Shown: piece after piece, positions 6,187 to 13,772 of the stretch
Position numbering within the stretch: position 1 is the stretch's first letter
Layout: the number at the start of each line of letters is the position of its first letter
Assembly: GCA_019746155.1 (NCBI GenBank)
Contig: JAIESJ010000262.1
Location: forward strand, 1-18,638
Direction of reading: 5' to 3'
Source: Burkholderiales bacterium
GTDB lineage: Bacteria > Pseudomonadota > Gammaproteobacteria > Burkholderiales > SG8-41
Length of the DNA: 18,638 nt
Made by a program: the position numbers and the translations under genes
The notes under the pieces: generated by a model
The model's input: only the letters and a program-made list of their open reading frames with translations
Database searches by the model: none
Told to the model about the DNA's origin: nothing

Positions 6187-6735
6187 TCATGCCAGCGCCT
6201 CATAGCGCACCGCGACGATCTCTATCCGCTGCTCTCCCAGCGGCGTGAGCACCGTGGCCGCGTCCCCTTCGCGCTTCCCGAGCACGGCCCGGGCGATGGG
6301 TGAAATCCAGCTCACATATCCGCGCCCGGGATCGACCTCGTCCATGCCGACGATGGTGATCGTGCGCGCCTCGCCGGCGCCGTTAACGTAGTCCACGGTG
6401 GCGCCGAAGAAAATCCGATCGGTCTCGCCGCGCGCCGCGGGATCGACCACCACCGCGCTGTCGAGCCGCTGGTTCAGGAAACGAATCCTGCGGTCGATTT
6501 CGCGCAGGCGTTTTTTCCCGTAGATATAGTCGCCGTTCTCCGAGCGGTCGCCATTGGATGCCGCCCAGGCCACGACCTTGACCAGTTCCGGACGCTCGAC
6601 GTCCAGCAACTGCGCAAGCTCGCTTTTAAGGCGGGCGTAGCCCTGGGGCGTGATGTAATTTTTGCCCCCTTGGGGCAGCGACTCCGCCTCCTGGCCCTCG
6701 CCAGCAGTGCCGTTTGATAACCCGCTTGGATTCAT
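6187..6735 (-). CDS. greB: Transcript cleavage factor GreB
   Basis: GreB binds the secondary channel of RNA polymerase and stimulates cleavage of backtracked RNA. The 182-residue product has an N-terminal coiled-coil domain with the acidic tip in SNGDRSENGDY (D63, E66), followed by KKRLREIDRRIRFL, which is characteristic of GreB. A C-terminal FKBP-like domain holds FFGATVDY and SPIARAVLGK. E. coli GreB has 158 residues; this one carries an extra, Gly- and Ser-rich stretch of about 22 residues before the family start near YITPQGY. No later ATG allows the shorter form, so the ATG at 6735 is used, without a visible ribosome-binding site. It is convergent with the Lrp-type gene and divergent from the IclR-type gene. 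Confidence 0.92.
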   Translation of the reverse strand: MNPSGLSNGTAGEGQEAESLPQGGKNYITPQGYARLKSELAQLLDVERPELVKVVAWAASNGDRSENGDYIYGKKRLREIDRRIRFLNQRLDSAVVVDPAARGETDRIFFGATVDYVNGAGEARTITIVGMDEVDPGRGYVSWISPIARAVLGKREGDAATVLTPLGEQRIEIVAVRYEALA

Positions 6736-6769
6736 GATAATATTAATTCATTAAAAACAATATGTTATC
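6736..6769. promoter_or_regulatory. AT-rich nested palindrome between greB and the iclR-type gene
   Basis: This AT-rich island contains TTAAT and ATTAA around TC at 6743-6754, nested in a wider GATAA (6736-6740) and TTATC (6765-6769) pair. It lies directly upstream of the greB start. It may be a greB promoter or an operator for the divergent IclR-type regulator; nothing in the sequence decides this. Confidence 0.3.
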
Positions 6770-6815
6770 ATCATGTCGCCGGGGCTGGCAGGCAAACAAA
6801 CCACCCACCGATGAG

Positions 6816-6844
6816 TTGTCCGGCCAAATTTCATCATATAAAAT
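6816..6844 (+). promoter_or_regulatory. Predicted sigma-70 promoter of the IclR-type gene
   Basis: TTGTCC at 6816-6821 (four of six consensus bases) and TAAAAT at 6839-6844 (five of six) are separated by an ideal 17 bases. The expected start of transcription near 6851 leaves a short leader of about 20 bases before the GTG at 6872. Confidence 0.5.
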
Positions 6845-6871
6845 CGAGTTCCCGACCTACTACGCCATCCC

Positions 6872-7636
6872 GTGAAACAAAAAGAAACGAAATCCTCGAT
6901 CCAGGTCATCGAACGCATGATGCGCCTGCTCGATACGCTGGCCCAGCACACCACGCCGGTCAACCTGAAGCAGCTCGCAACCCAGACCAGGCTTCATCCT
7001 TCGACCGCCCACCGCATCCTCGGCGTGATGGTGGATAACCGGCTGGTCGACCGCATCGAACCCGGCACCTACCGCCTGGGTATAAGGCTGCTCGAGCTGG
7101 GCAGCCTGGTCAAGTCGCGCATCAGCGTGCGCCAGGAAGCGCTGCCCTACATGCAGCTGCTGCATCAGCAGCTGGGCGAGACGGTGAACCTTTCCGTTCG
7201 TCACGACGACGAGGTGGTGTATATCGAGCGCACTTCCGCCGGCAACTCCATGATGCGCGTGGTGCAGATCATCGGCGCGCGCGCGCCGCTGCACATCACC
7301 GCCGTGGGCAAGCTCTTCCTCGCTGCGGACGAACCGGAAAAAACGTCCGATTACGTCAGACGCACCGGGCTTCCCCGGTATACCGACAATACGCTGACCG
7401 ACCCGGTAAGCCTTGCTCGTGAACTCGAGAAAATCCGGCAGCAGGGCTACGCCTATGACAACGAGGAAGCCGAGAAAGGCGTCTCGTGCATCGGCGCCGG
7501 CATCTACAACGACGAAGGCCGCCTCGTCGCCGGGCTGTCGGTGTCCTCGCCTTCCGACCGCCTCGACAAGGCGTGGGCGGCACAGGTGCGGCAGGCGGCG
7601 GAAAAAATCTCGCGCGCGCTCGGCTATCACGGCTGA
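6872..7636 (+). CDS. IclR-family transcriptional regulator
   Basis: The 254-residue product is an IclR-family regulator, a class that commonly represses or activates genes for catabolism of aromatic and organic acids. Residues 10-70 form the winged helix-turn-helix, including LKQLATQTRLHPSTAHRIL and the wing GTYRLG. Residues from about 80 on form the effector-binding domain, with the family blocks LHITAVGKLFLA, GVSCIGAGIY and LSVSSPSDR. The start is a GTG at 6872, chosen because it gives the normal N-terminal arm ahead of the helix-turn-helix; the next ATG (6917) would cut into that domain. A Bug-type receptor gene follows 206 bp downstream in the same direction, and greB is divergent. The receptor gene is a plausible target. 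The effector is unknown. Confidence 0.92.
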   Translation: MKQKETKSSIQVIERMMRLLDTLAQHTTPVNLKQLATQTRLHPSTAHRILGVMVDNRLVDRIEPGTYRLGIRLLELGSLVKSRISVRQEALPYMQLLHQQLGETVNLSVRHDDEVVYIERTSAGNSMMRVVQIIGARAPLHITAVGKLFLAADEPEKTSDYVRRTGLPRYTDNTLTDPVSLARELEKIRQQGYAYDNEEAEKGVSCIGAGIYNDEGRLVAGLSVSSPSDRLDKAWAAQVRQAAEKISRALGYHG

Positions 7637-7842
7637 AAAGAAAGAGACCCGCGCGCAACCCGCGTCTGACCTCGACACCTGCAAGAGCCTTCGGCAAGCC
7701 CCCGGGCAAGTACGCCGGGATCGAGTTCGCCGCTTGACGGCGCTGGAGTGAAAAATCCGCGCAGTGCAGACATTCGGCCCATGAGGCATAATTGGCCGTT
7801 GGCTCTACCCATAACCCATAAAACCAGCCGGGGAATCGAACC

Positions 7843-8811
7843 ATGCCGTCCATTCTGAGGTATTTTCTTGCCGCGTTGCTGGCAGTTCTGCCCGGCTTCG
7901 CCGCGCATGCGCAAAGCTATCCGTCGAAACCGGTGCGTTTCATCATTCCGTTTCCGCCCGGCGGGCCAACCGACATCATGGGCCGCATGGCAGCGGAAAC
8001 CCTGTCCAAGGCGCTGGGTGCGCAGTATGTGGCCGACAACCGCGGCGGCGCCGGTGGCAATATCGGCACGGACCTGTGCGCAAAATCCGCGCCCGACGGC
8101 TACACCATTTGCATGCTGACCATCGCGCAGAGCATTTCGCCCAGCATTTACAAGAAGCTGCCATTCGATCCGCTCAAGGACTTCGCACCCGTCACCCTGA
8201 TGGCGGTGCTGCCCAGCATGCTGACGATACACCCGTCGCTTCCGGTCAGGAACGTGAAGGAACTGATTGCGCTCGCTAGGTCGAAACCGGGGCAACTGAG
8301 CTACTCGTCCACCGGCAACGGCACCAGCCCGCACATGCTGATGGAAATGTTCAAGTGGATGACCGATACCAACATGGTGCACGTGCCGTACAAGGGGCAG
8401 GCGCCGTCCTTGATCGACCAGATCGCCGGCCAGGTGCAGCTGGCGTTCAATACCGCGATCGGCGTCATGCCGCACGTCAAAGCCGGCAAGCTGAGGCCGC
8501 TGGCGATTTCCACCAAGGAGCGTTTCCCGGCGATGCCCGAGCTTCCCACGGTGGCCGAATCGGGCGTGAAAGGTTTCGACGGCGCGTCGTGGCAGGGCGT
8601 GGTGATGCCGGCCGGTGTGCCGCGCGACATCGTCATGAAGACCAACGAAGTGCTGGCGAAGAGCCTGAAAACGCCGGAAGCCAGGGAGCGGCTGCTCGGC
8701 CTCGGCGCCCTGCCGTCCGGCAATTCACCCGACGAATTTGCGGCGTTCATCAAGGCCGAGAGCGAAAAATGGGCGAAGGTTGCGAAGGCCGCCCACATCC
8801 AGCTTGACTGA
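7843..8811 (+). CDS. Bug/TctC-family periplasmic solute-binding protein
   Basis: The 322-residue product is a periplasmic receptor of the Bug family (tripartite tricarboxylate transporter substrate-binding protein). Residues 1-24 form a signal peptide that probably ends at AHA before QSYPSKPVRF. Family blocks follow: the IPFPPGGPTDIMGR ligand loop, VADNRGGAGGNIG, and near the C-terminus LPTVAESGVKGFD and WQGVVMPAGVPRDIV. These are characteristic of the carboxylate-binding Bug fold. GGGGA lies 7 bases ahead of the ATG. No TctA or TctB membrane subunits are next to it, so it is an orphan receptor, as is common in Burkholderiales. The ligand, probably a carboxylate, is not predictable. Control by the upstream IclR-type regulator is inferred from position. 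Confidence 0.94.
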   Translation: MPSILRYFLAALLAVLPGFAAHAQSYPSKPVRFIIPFPPGGPTDIMGRMAAETLSKALGAQYVADNRGGAGGNIGTDLCAKSAPDGYTICMLTIAQSISPSIYKKLPFDPLKDFAPVTLMAVLPSMLTIHPSLPVRNVKELIALARSKPGQLSYSSTGNGTSPHMLMEMFKWMTDTNMVHVPYKGQAPSLIDQIAGQVQLAFNTAIGVMPHVKAGKLRPLAISTKERFPAMPELPTVAESGVKGFDGASWQGVVMPAGVPRDIVMKTNEVLAKSLKTPEARERLLGLGALPSGNSPDEFAAFIKAESEKWAKVAKAAHIQLD

Positions 8812-8921
8812 CAGCCGCGGCACGGGAGCCCTGCCGCAGGACATCGTCCGGCTGGCGCTAATGGCTCCGGGTTTCGATCTTGACCCTGTCCGCGCGCATC
8901 CGCAGGCGAACGCTCCGCGCG

Positions 8922-9155
8922 TCAGTGATACATCACCGGAACGTTGAGCAGGATGTTGAAGCTGCCGAGAAACTCGTCGACATGCTCGACCGATGCGTCT
9001 TCAGCGATCGCGTTTTTCATCGACTGCGCGAACTTTTCGGCCACATCGCCCCTGAAGAACGTGCCGCGCGCCGTATGCTTGTCGACCAGTTCGAAACCCT
9101 GTCCCGCCGGATACTCGACGACCCAATAGTGTTCGCTGTTATAAACGATGTTCAT
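8922..9155 (-). CDS. DUF3567-family small protein
   Basis: The 77-residue product begins MNIVYNSEHYWVVEY and ends DEFLGSFNILLNVPVMYH. This matches my memory of DUF3567, a family of unknown function found in Betaproteobacteria. The sequence is soluble and acidic, with no signal peptide, membrane segment or metal motif. The ATG at 9155 is chosen over upstream in-frame starts because family members begin at this point and because GAGGTGG lies 9 bases ahead on the minus strand. The gene stands alone between the Bug receptor (convergent) and the DMT exporter. No function is known to me. Confidence 0.8.
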   Translation of the reverse strand: MNIVYNSEHYWVVEYPAGQGFELVDKHTARGTFFRGDVAEKFAQSMKNAIAEDASVEHVDEFLGSFNILLNVPVMYH

Positions 9156-9354
9156 ATGCAATCGCCACCTCATTTCAATTAACGCGCCGGCTTCGCAGGC
9201 GCCGACAGGGCCGGAAAACCGCCGCGCCCTGTAAAACAAAGAAACAAAGGCTGACACATCCGATATGGGGCAAGCCGCCGGTTTTTCAAGGGCGCCAGCC
9301 TGGCCTGACGCCGCAGGCGCGCGAGCAGCCGATACGATCCCGGAAATCCGGAAC

Positions 9355-10260
9355 CTACGGCGCGGCGGCCGCGCGGCGCCGCAGCCGGCTCACGGCGATG
9401 CCGGCAAGGATCAGCGCCAGCCCGGCATAGGCTTCGACGCCAGGGTGTTCGCCCATCAAGGTCACGCCGAGGAACACCGCCACCACCGGGCTCAGGTAAT
9501 TGACGAGCGACATGAAAGTCGGCCCGGCCGAACCGATCAGCTTGAAGTAGCAGAGGGTGGCGATCGCCGTCGGCCCGATGCCGAGCCAGATGACGGCCGC
9601 GGCGGAAGAAAAGCTGGGCGCGAGCGTCCATGGCCGGTCGAGCGCGAACGACAACGGCAGCATCACGGCGCCCGCCACCGCCAGCGTCGCGGCGGAAGCG
9701 ACCAGTACATCGCTCTTGACCAGGAGCCGCGCCATCACGCTGTTGGCGGCATAGCACAGCGCGCCCGACAATACCGCAAGTTGCGAAACGATGTGCAGCG
9801 CCGAGCCGCCGACACCGGCGAGCGCCGCCGGCCCCATCAGCAGCACGATGCCGAAAAAGCCGAGCGAAAAACCGGCCACACGGTGACGCGTCATGTGCTC
9901 GCCGTGGACCAGGAAATGCGCCAGCACCAGGGTCGCGAGCGGCATCACCGCCATCAGGATGCCGGCCAACGCGCTGGAGACAACTTTCTGCCCCCAAGTG
10001 ATGAGATAGAACGGTATGGCGTTGCCGACCAGCGCCAGCGCCACGTAGGGCAGCCACGCCCGCCCCGGCTTCGGCAGTTTCAATCCCCGCGCATGCACCA
10101 CCACAAGCAAAATCAGCGCGCCTATCATCAATCTGCCGGCGACCACGGTCGCGGGCGGCACGGTGGCGACCCCGAGCTTGTTGAACATGAACGACGAGCC
10201 CCACATCGCCACCAGCGCGAGCAACAGCGCCCAGTCCCTGAGTACTTTATTATAACCCAT
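9355..10260 (-). CDS. DMT-superfamily (EamA) transporter
   Basis: The 301-residue product is an inner-membrane protein of the drug/metabolite transporter superfamily. It has about ten hydrophobic segments arranged as two EamA repeats, roughly residues 8-140 and 155-295. Typical blocks are LLLALVAMWGSSFMFNK at the N-terminus, a GWS/WGSS-type motif in helix 1, and SLVNYLSPVVAVFLGVTLMGE in the second repeat. Members export amino acids or other metabolites, and substrate cannot be read from the sequence. The ATG at 10260 places the first helix correctly, though no ribosome-binding site is visible in the AT-rich leader. It is divergent from purB across a 282-bp gap. Confidence 0.9.
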   Translation of the reverse strand: MGYNKVLRDWALLLALVAMWGSSFMFNKLGVATVPPATVVAGRLMIGALILLVVVHARGLKLPKPGRAWLPYVALALVGNAIPFYLITWGQKVVSSALAGILMAVMPLATLVLAHFLVHGEHMTRHRVAGFSLGFFGIVLLMGPAALAGVGGSALHIVSQLAVLSGALCYAANSVMARLLVKSDVLVASAATLAVAGAVMLPLSFALDRPWTLAPSFSSAAAVIWLGIGPTAIATLCYFKLIGSAGPTFMSLVNYLSPVVAVFLGVTLMGEHPGVEAYAGLALILAGIAVSRLRRRAAAAP

Positions 10261-10410
10261 TGATTTTATTGTTTATTTTTAATGAGAGTGGAGCCACTGC
10301 GCAACGCGGATGGCGGCCGTCATGCCGCCGTGCCGGTGCGCCAGTATGCGGCAGTGAAGCGTCCAGTCTCCGGATTATAAAGGGGTCGCCCATTAGAAGG
10401 CCGTGGTCAA

Positions 10411-10428
10411 GTATAAAAGGTATAAAAG
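10411..10428. repeat. Tandem 9-bp repeat upstream of purB
   Basis: GTATAAAAG occurs twice in direct succession at 10411-10419 and 10420-10428, in the gap between the DMT exporter gene and purB. It resembles -10-like sequence, but no matching -35 was found. The rest of the 282-bp gap shows no gene. Confidence 0.5.
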
Positions 10429-10507
10429 GGACGATGGGGAACTCCTTGCCCCCAAGAGCGGCACGCCAGCCACCTCAATGCACCGTTAAAAGGCGGGCGC
10501 CTGGTTA

Positions 10508-10516
10508 TGGTAAAAT
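10508..10516 (+). promoter_or_regulatory. Possible extended -10 promoter for purB
   Basis: TGG followed by TAAAAT at 10511-10516 fits an extended -10 element, and would start transcription about 20 bases before the purB ATG. A GTGATCAC palindrome at 10529-10536 lies just downstream, near the expected start point. No good -35 element is seen, and purB has no clear Shine-Dalgarno sequence. Confidence 0.35.
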
Positions 10517-10542
10517 AATCATGATCTTGTGATCACTTCGCC

Positions 10543-11916
10543 ATGGCGCTCAACCCTCTCACTGCACTCTCCCCCCTCGACGGCCGCTATCACAGCAAGG
10601 TCGCGGCGCTGCGCGATTATTTCAGCGAATTTGCGTTGATCCGCTTCCGCGTGCTGATCGAGATCGAATGGCTGAAGGCGCTTTCGCGCGAAGCCGCGAT
10701 TGCCGAAGTGCCGCAGTTCTCCCCGGCGACGGTGTCCCAGCTCGACGCGCTCGCCGCCAATTTCTCGGAAGCCGACGGCGCGGCGGTCAAGGCGATCGAG
10801 GCGCGGACCAATCACGACGTCAAGGCGGTCGAATATTTCCTCAAGGAAAAACTCGCCGGCAACACGGAAATCGCCAAGGTCGCCGAGTTCATCCACTTCG
10901 CGTGCACCTCGGAAGACATCAACAACCTGTGCCACGCGCTGATGTTGAAGCGTGCGCGCGACGAGGTCGTGCTGCCCGCGCTCGACCGCGTCATCGAAAA
11001 GCTCGCCGCACTGGCGCATGAACTCGCCGATGCCGCCATGCTCGCCCACACCCACGGCCAGCCGGCCTCGCCCACCACGCTGGGCAAGGAAATGGCGAAC
11101 GTCGCCTGGCGGCTCAACCGCGCCCGCGAGCGCCTGGCCGGCGTCAGGCTGCTGGGCAAGATCAACGGCGCGGTCGGCAATTACAACGCCCACCTGGCGG
11201 CCTACCCCGAGGTGGACTGGGAAAAATTCGCGCGCGCTTTCGTCGAGAAGCTGGGGCTGGAATTCAACCCCTACACCATACAGATCGAGCCGCACGATGC
11301 GATGGCCGAACTGTGCGATGCCTGTGCGCGCGCCAACACCATTCTGATCGACCTCGACCGCGATGTCTGGGGTTACATCTCGCTCGGCTATTTCAGACAG
11401 AAGCTCAAGGCCGGTGAAGTCGGCTCCTCGACCATGCCGCACAAGGTCAATCCGATCGACTTCGAGAACTCGGAAGGCAACCTTGGCATCGCCAATGCAC
11501 TGCTGAAACACATGAGCGAGAAGCTGCCCGTCTCGCGCTGGCAGCGCGACCTCACCGATTCCACCGTGCTGCGCAACATGGGGGTTGCGCTCGGGCACAC
11601 GCTGCTTGCCTACGACTCCTGTCTCAAGGGGCTAGTCAAGCTCGAAGCGAACCGCGAGCGGCTGGCGGCCGATCTCGATGCGAACTGGGAAGTGCTCGCC
11701 GAACCGATCCAGACCGTGATGCGGCGCTACGGTGTCACCGGCGCCTACGAGCAGCTGAAAGAGCTGACGCGCGGCCAGGAAGGCATCACGCGCGACACGC
11801 TGCACGCTTTTATCAGGGGACTGGCCGCGCTCCCGGAAGCGGAGAAGCAGCGCCTGCTCGCGATGACGCCGGCGACCTACATCGGCAAGGCCGCGGAACT
11901 CGCAAAAAAGATCTAG
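10543..11916 (+). CDS. purB: Adenylosuccinate lyase PurB
   Basis: PurB catalyses two eliminations of fumarate in purine synthesis: SAICAR to AICAR and adenylosuccinate to AMP, in the cytoplasm. The 457-residue product matches the E. coli-type enzyme along its length. The catalytic histidine is H171 in THGQPASP, and the catalytic serine is S295 in the signature GSSTMPHKVNPIDFEN, both at the E. coli numbering. Other conserved blocks are TNHDVKAVEYFLKEK and CTSEDINNL. The ATG at 10543 gives the family N-terminus (LTALSPLDGRY). It is followed 235 bp later by cnoX on the same strand. No purine-repressor-type operator was recognised. Confidence 0.97.
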   Translation: MALNPLTALSPLDGRYHSKVAALRDYFSEFALIRFRVLIEIEWLKALSREAAIAEVPQFSPATVSQLDALAANFSEADGAAVKAIEARTNHDVKAVEYFLKEKLAGNTEIAKVAEFIHFACTSEDINNLCHALMLKRARDEVVLPALDRVIEKLAALAHELADAAMLAHTHGQPASPTTLGKEMANVAWRLNRARERLAGVRLLGKINGAVGNYNAHLAAYPEVDWEKFARAFVEKLGLEFNPYTIQIEPHDAMAELCDACARANTILIDLDRDVWGYISLGYFRQKLKAGEVGSSTMPHKVNPIDFENSEGNLGIANALLKHMSEKLPVSRWQRDLTDSTVLRNMGVALGHTLLAYDSCLKGLVKLEANRERLAADLDANWEVLAEPIQTVMRRYGVTGAYEQLKELTRGQEGITRDTLHAFIRGLAALPEAEKQRLLAMTPATYIGKAAELAKKI

Positions 11917-11984
11917 AGTTCGCAACAAAATCAAGAAAATAACCGCAGATGAATTCTTCTCAATACCCGTTCTTCACAATACCC

Positions 11985-12006
11985 GCTTGACGGGTGCTTG
12001 ACGGGT
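11985..12006. repeat. Tandem 11-bp repeat between purB and cnoX
   Basis: GCTTGACGGGT occurs twice without a gap, at 11985-11995 and 11996-12006. An ACCCG at 11981-11985 can pair with either CGGGT, so a short hairpin is possible, but no T-run follows it and it is a weak terminator candidate. Just before it, an AATACCCG element is also duplicated. The rest of the 235-bp gap shows no gene; a T7 run at about 12090 has no clear stem in front of it. Confidence 0.5.
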
Positions 12007-12151
12007 GCCTTGAGGGGTACGCCGATTGACCCGGATTCATTGCTTGCGGTGCGCTTGAAAACGCCGGGCATCACCCCCATTCTGACGACGGGATTTTTTT
12101 GCCGTGGCGTCCTTCGCGCCCATGGCGGTTCCGGCTTTTGAGGTTTTAACC

Positions 12152-13006
12152 ATGTACAGCGTCGATGTCGATACTGCAAACTTCAATGAAGTCGTCATCG
12201 AGGGCTCAAAAAAAGCCCCGGTGATCGTCGACTTCTGGGCGCCGTGGTGCGCGCCGTGCCGGGCGCTGAAGCCCGTTCTCGAAAAACTCGCCGCCGAGTA
12301 TCAGGGCCGCTTCACGCTCGCCAAAATCAACTCCGACGAAAACCAGACGCTGGCAATACAGTACGGCGTGCGCGGCATCCCCAACGTGAAGGCGTTCGTC
12401 GACGGCAAGCTGGCGGACGAGTTTTCGGGCGCGCTGCCGGAAGCGGCGGTACGCGAATTCATCGACAGGCTGATTCCGTCGCCGGCCGAAGTGTTGCGGT
12501 TACAGGCGACAGCGATCTACCGGAAAACCGGAAATGCACAACAGGCGCTCGAGCTGCTGGCGCAGGCTTCCGCAATGGACGCCGGGAATGAAACGGTCCG
12601 CATCGACAGCGCGGAAATCCTCATCGACTCGGGAAAAATTGAAGAAGCCCGTCGTCTGCTCGAAACGCTTTCCCCGCTCGCGCAGATGGAAGAGCGCGTC
12701 GCAGCGCTCAAGGCCAGAATCGAGTTTGCGGCCTCCGCCTCGAGTGCGCCGGACGCGGATTCGCTAAGGCAACGCATCGCACGCGACGCAAACGACCTCG
12801 AGGCGCGCCTGCAGCTCGCCAAGCTGTGCGTCGCCAACCGGGACTACGCCGCAGCGCTCGACGAACTGCTGGAAATCGTGCGCCGCGACCGCTCGTTCCG
12901 TGACGACATCGCACGCAAGACCATGCTGCAAGTATTCAGCCTGCTCGGCAACCAGGGCGAACTGGTCAGCGAATATCGCAAACGCCTCGCCAGCGCGATG
13001 TATTAA
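12152..13006 (+). CDS. cnoX: Thioredoxin-TPR chaperedoxin CnoX (YbbN)
   Basis: The 284-residue product equals E. coli CnoX (YbbN) in length and layout: an N-terminal thioredoxin domain (about residues 1-110) followed by tetratricopeptide-like helical repeats (about 115-284). CnoX holds unfolding, oxidation-damaged proteins and works with GroEL. The thioredoxin site here is WCAPC with both cysteines, C33 and C36. The E. coli protein lacks the first cysteine and is not a redox enzyme, whereas the Caulobacter form keeps both; this one should resemble the latter. The ATG at 12152 is preferred over the in-frame ATG at 12104, because GAGG lies 8 bases ahead and the extra residues have no family match. 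It is convergent with dedA. Confidence 0.93.
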   Translation: MYSVDVDTANFNEVVIEGSKKAPVIVDFWAPWCAPCRALKPVLEKLAAEYQGRFTLAKINSDENQTLAIQYGVRGIPNVKAFVDGKLADEFSGALPEAAVREFIDRLIPSPAEVLRLQATAIYRKTGNAQQALELLAQASAMDAGNETVRIDSAEILIDSGKIEEARRLLETLSPLAQMEERVAALKARIEFAASASSAPDADSLRQRIARDANDLEARLQLAKLCVANRDYAAALDELLEIVRRDRSFRDDIARKTMLQVFSLLGNQGELVSEYRKRLASAMY

Positions 13007-13109
13007 GGCGCCCGGAGCTTCGAGGTTTTGAACGGCAGCAGGAACGACCGGAGATACGGGTTCACGGTCCGCGATTACAACCGGCCAGCATTTGCGAGTC
13101 ACGCCCTTC

Positions 13110-13760
13110 CTACGAGGAGCGGGCGCGGCTTCTGAGGTATCTGAGGTATTCCACCACGCCCGGCATGATCGAGAGAACGATGATGCCGATGATCACCAGC
13201 GTCAGGTTCTGCTTGATCACCGGGATGTTGCCGAAATAGTAGCCGGCGTAGAGCAGCGAGACCACCCACAGCACGGCGCCGCCAATGTTGTAGGCCAGGA
13301 AGTGACGGTAGGTCATGCTGCCGATGCCGGCGACGAACGGCGCGTAGGTGCGGATGATCGGAACGAAGCGCGCGATCACGACGGTCTTGCCGCCGTGGCG
13401 CTCGTAGAAAGCATGCGCGCGGTCGAGGTGCTTGCGGTTGAGCCAAACGGAATTTTCATAATGGAAGACTCTGGGCCCGAGATAGTTGCCAACCCAGTAA
13501 TTCACTGTGTCGCCCAGCGCTGCGGCGACGATCAGCAGCGCAGCCAGCAGATGTACGTCCATCCCGCCGCCGGCGGCGACGGTGCCGGCGACAAACAGCA
13601 GCGAGTCCCCGGGAAGGAACGGAGTGACGACCAGCCCGGTCTCGCAGAAGATGATCAGGAACAGGATCAGGTAGATCCAGACGCCGTAATTGGCGACCAG
13701 CCACTGCAGGTGGCGGTCGAGATGCAGCACGATGTCGAAGAAAGCGGCGAGAAGTTCCAA
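13110..13760 (-). CDS. dedA: DedA-family membrane protein
   Basis: The 216-residue product is an inner-membrane DedA-family protein close to E. coli DedA. Family members act in membrane homeostasis, and some recycle undecaprenyl phosphate or other lipids across the membrane using the proton gradient. The functionally important residues are present: E40 and D52 in FCETGLVVTPFLPGDSLLF, and R131 and R137 in ARFVPIIRTYAPFVAG. The start is a TTG at 13760; it aligns with the E. coli N-terminus, and the next ATG would remove the first 66 residues. It begins 12 bp after the secF stop, so it is probably translated from the same mRNA. No clear terminator was seen between it and the convergent cnoX. Confidence 0.93.
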   Translation of the reverse strand: MELLAAFFDIVLHLDRHLQWLVANYGVWIYLILFLIIFCETGLVVTPFLPGDSLLFVAGTVAAGGGMDVHLLAALLIVAAALGDTVNYWVGNYLGPRVFHYENSVWLNRKHLDRAHAFYERHGGKTVVIARFVPIIRTYAPFVAGIGSMTYRHFLAYNIGGAVLWVVSLLYAGYYFGNIPVIKQNLTLVIIGIIVLSIMPGVVEYLRYLRSRARSS

Positions 13761-13772
13761 TCGACTATCCGC

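Noticed and set aside
10519..11598. A 359-codon minus-strand open frame antisense to purB
   Set aside because: Shadow frame of purB; it has no family features and purB matches its family along the full length.
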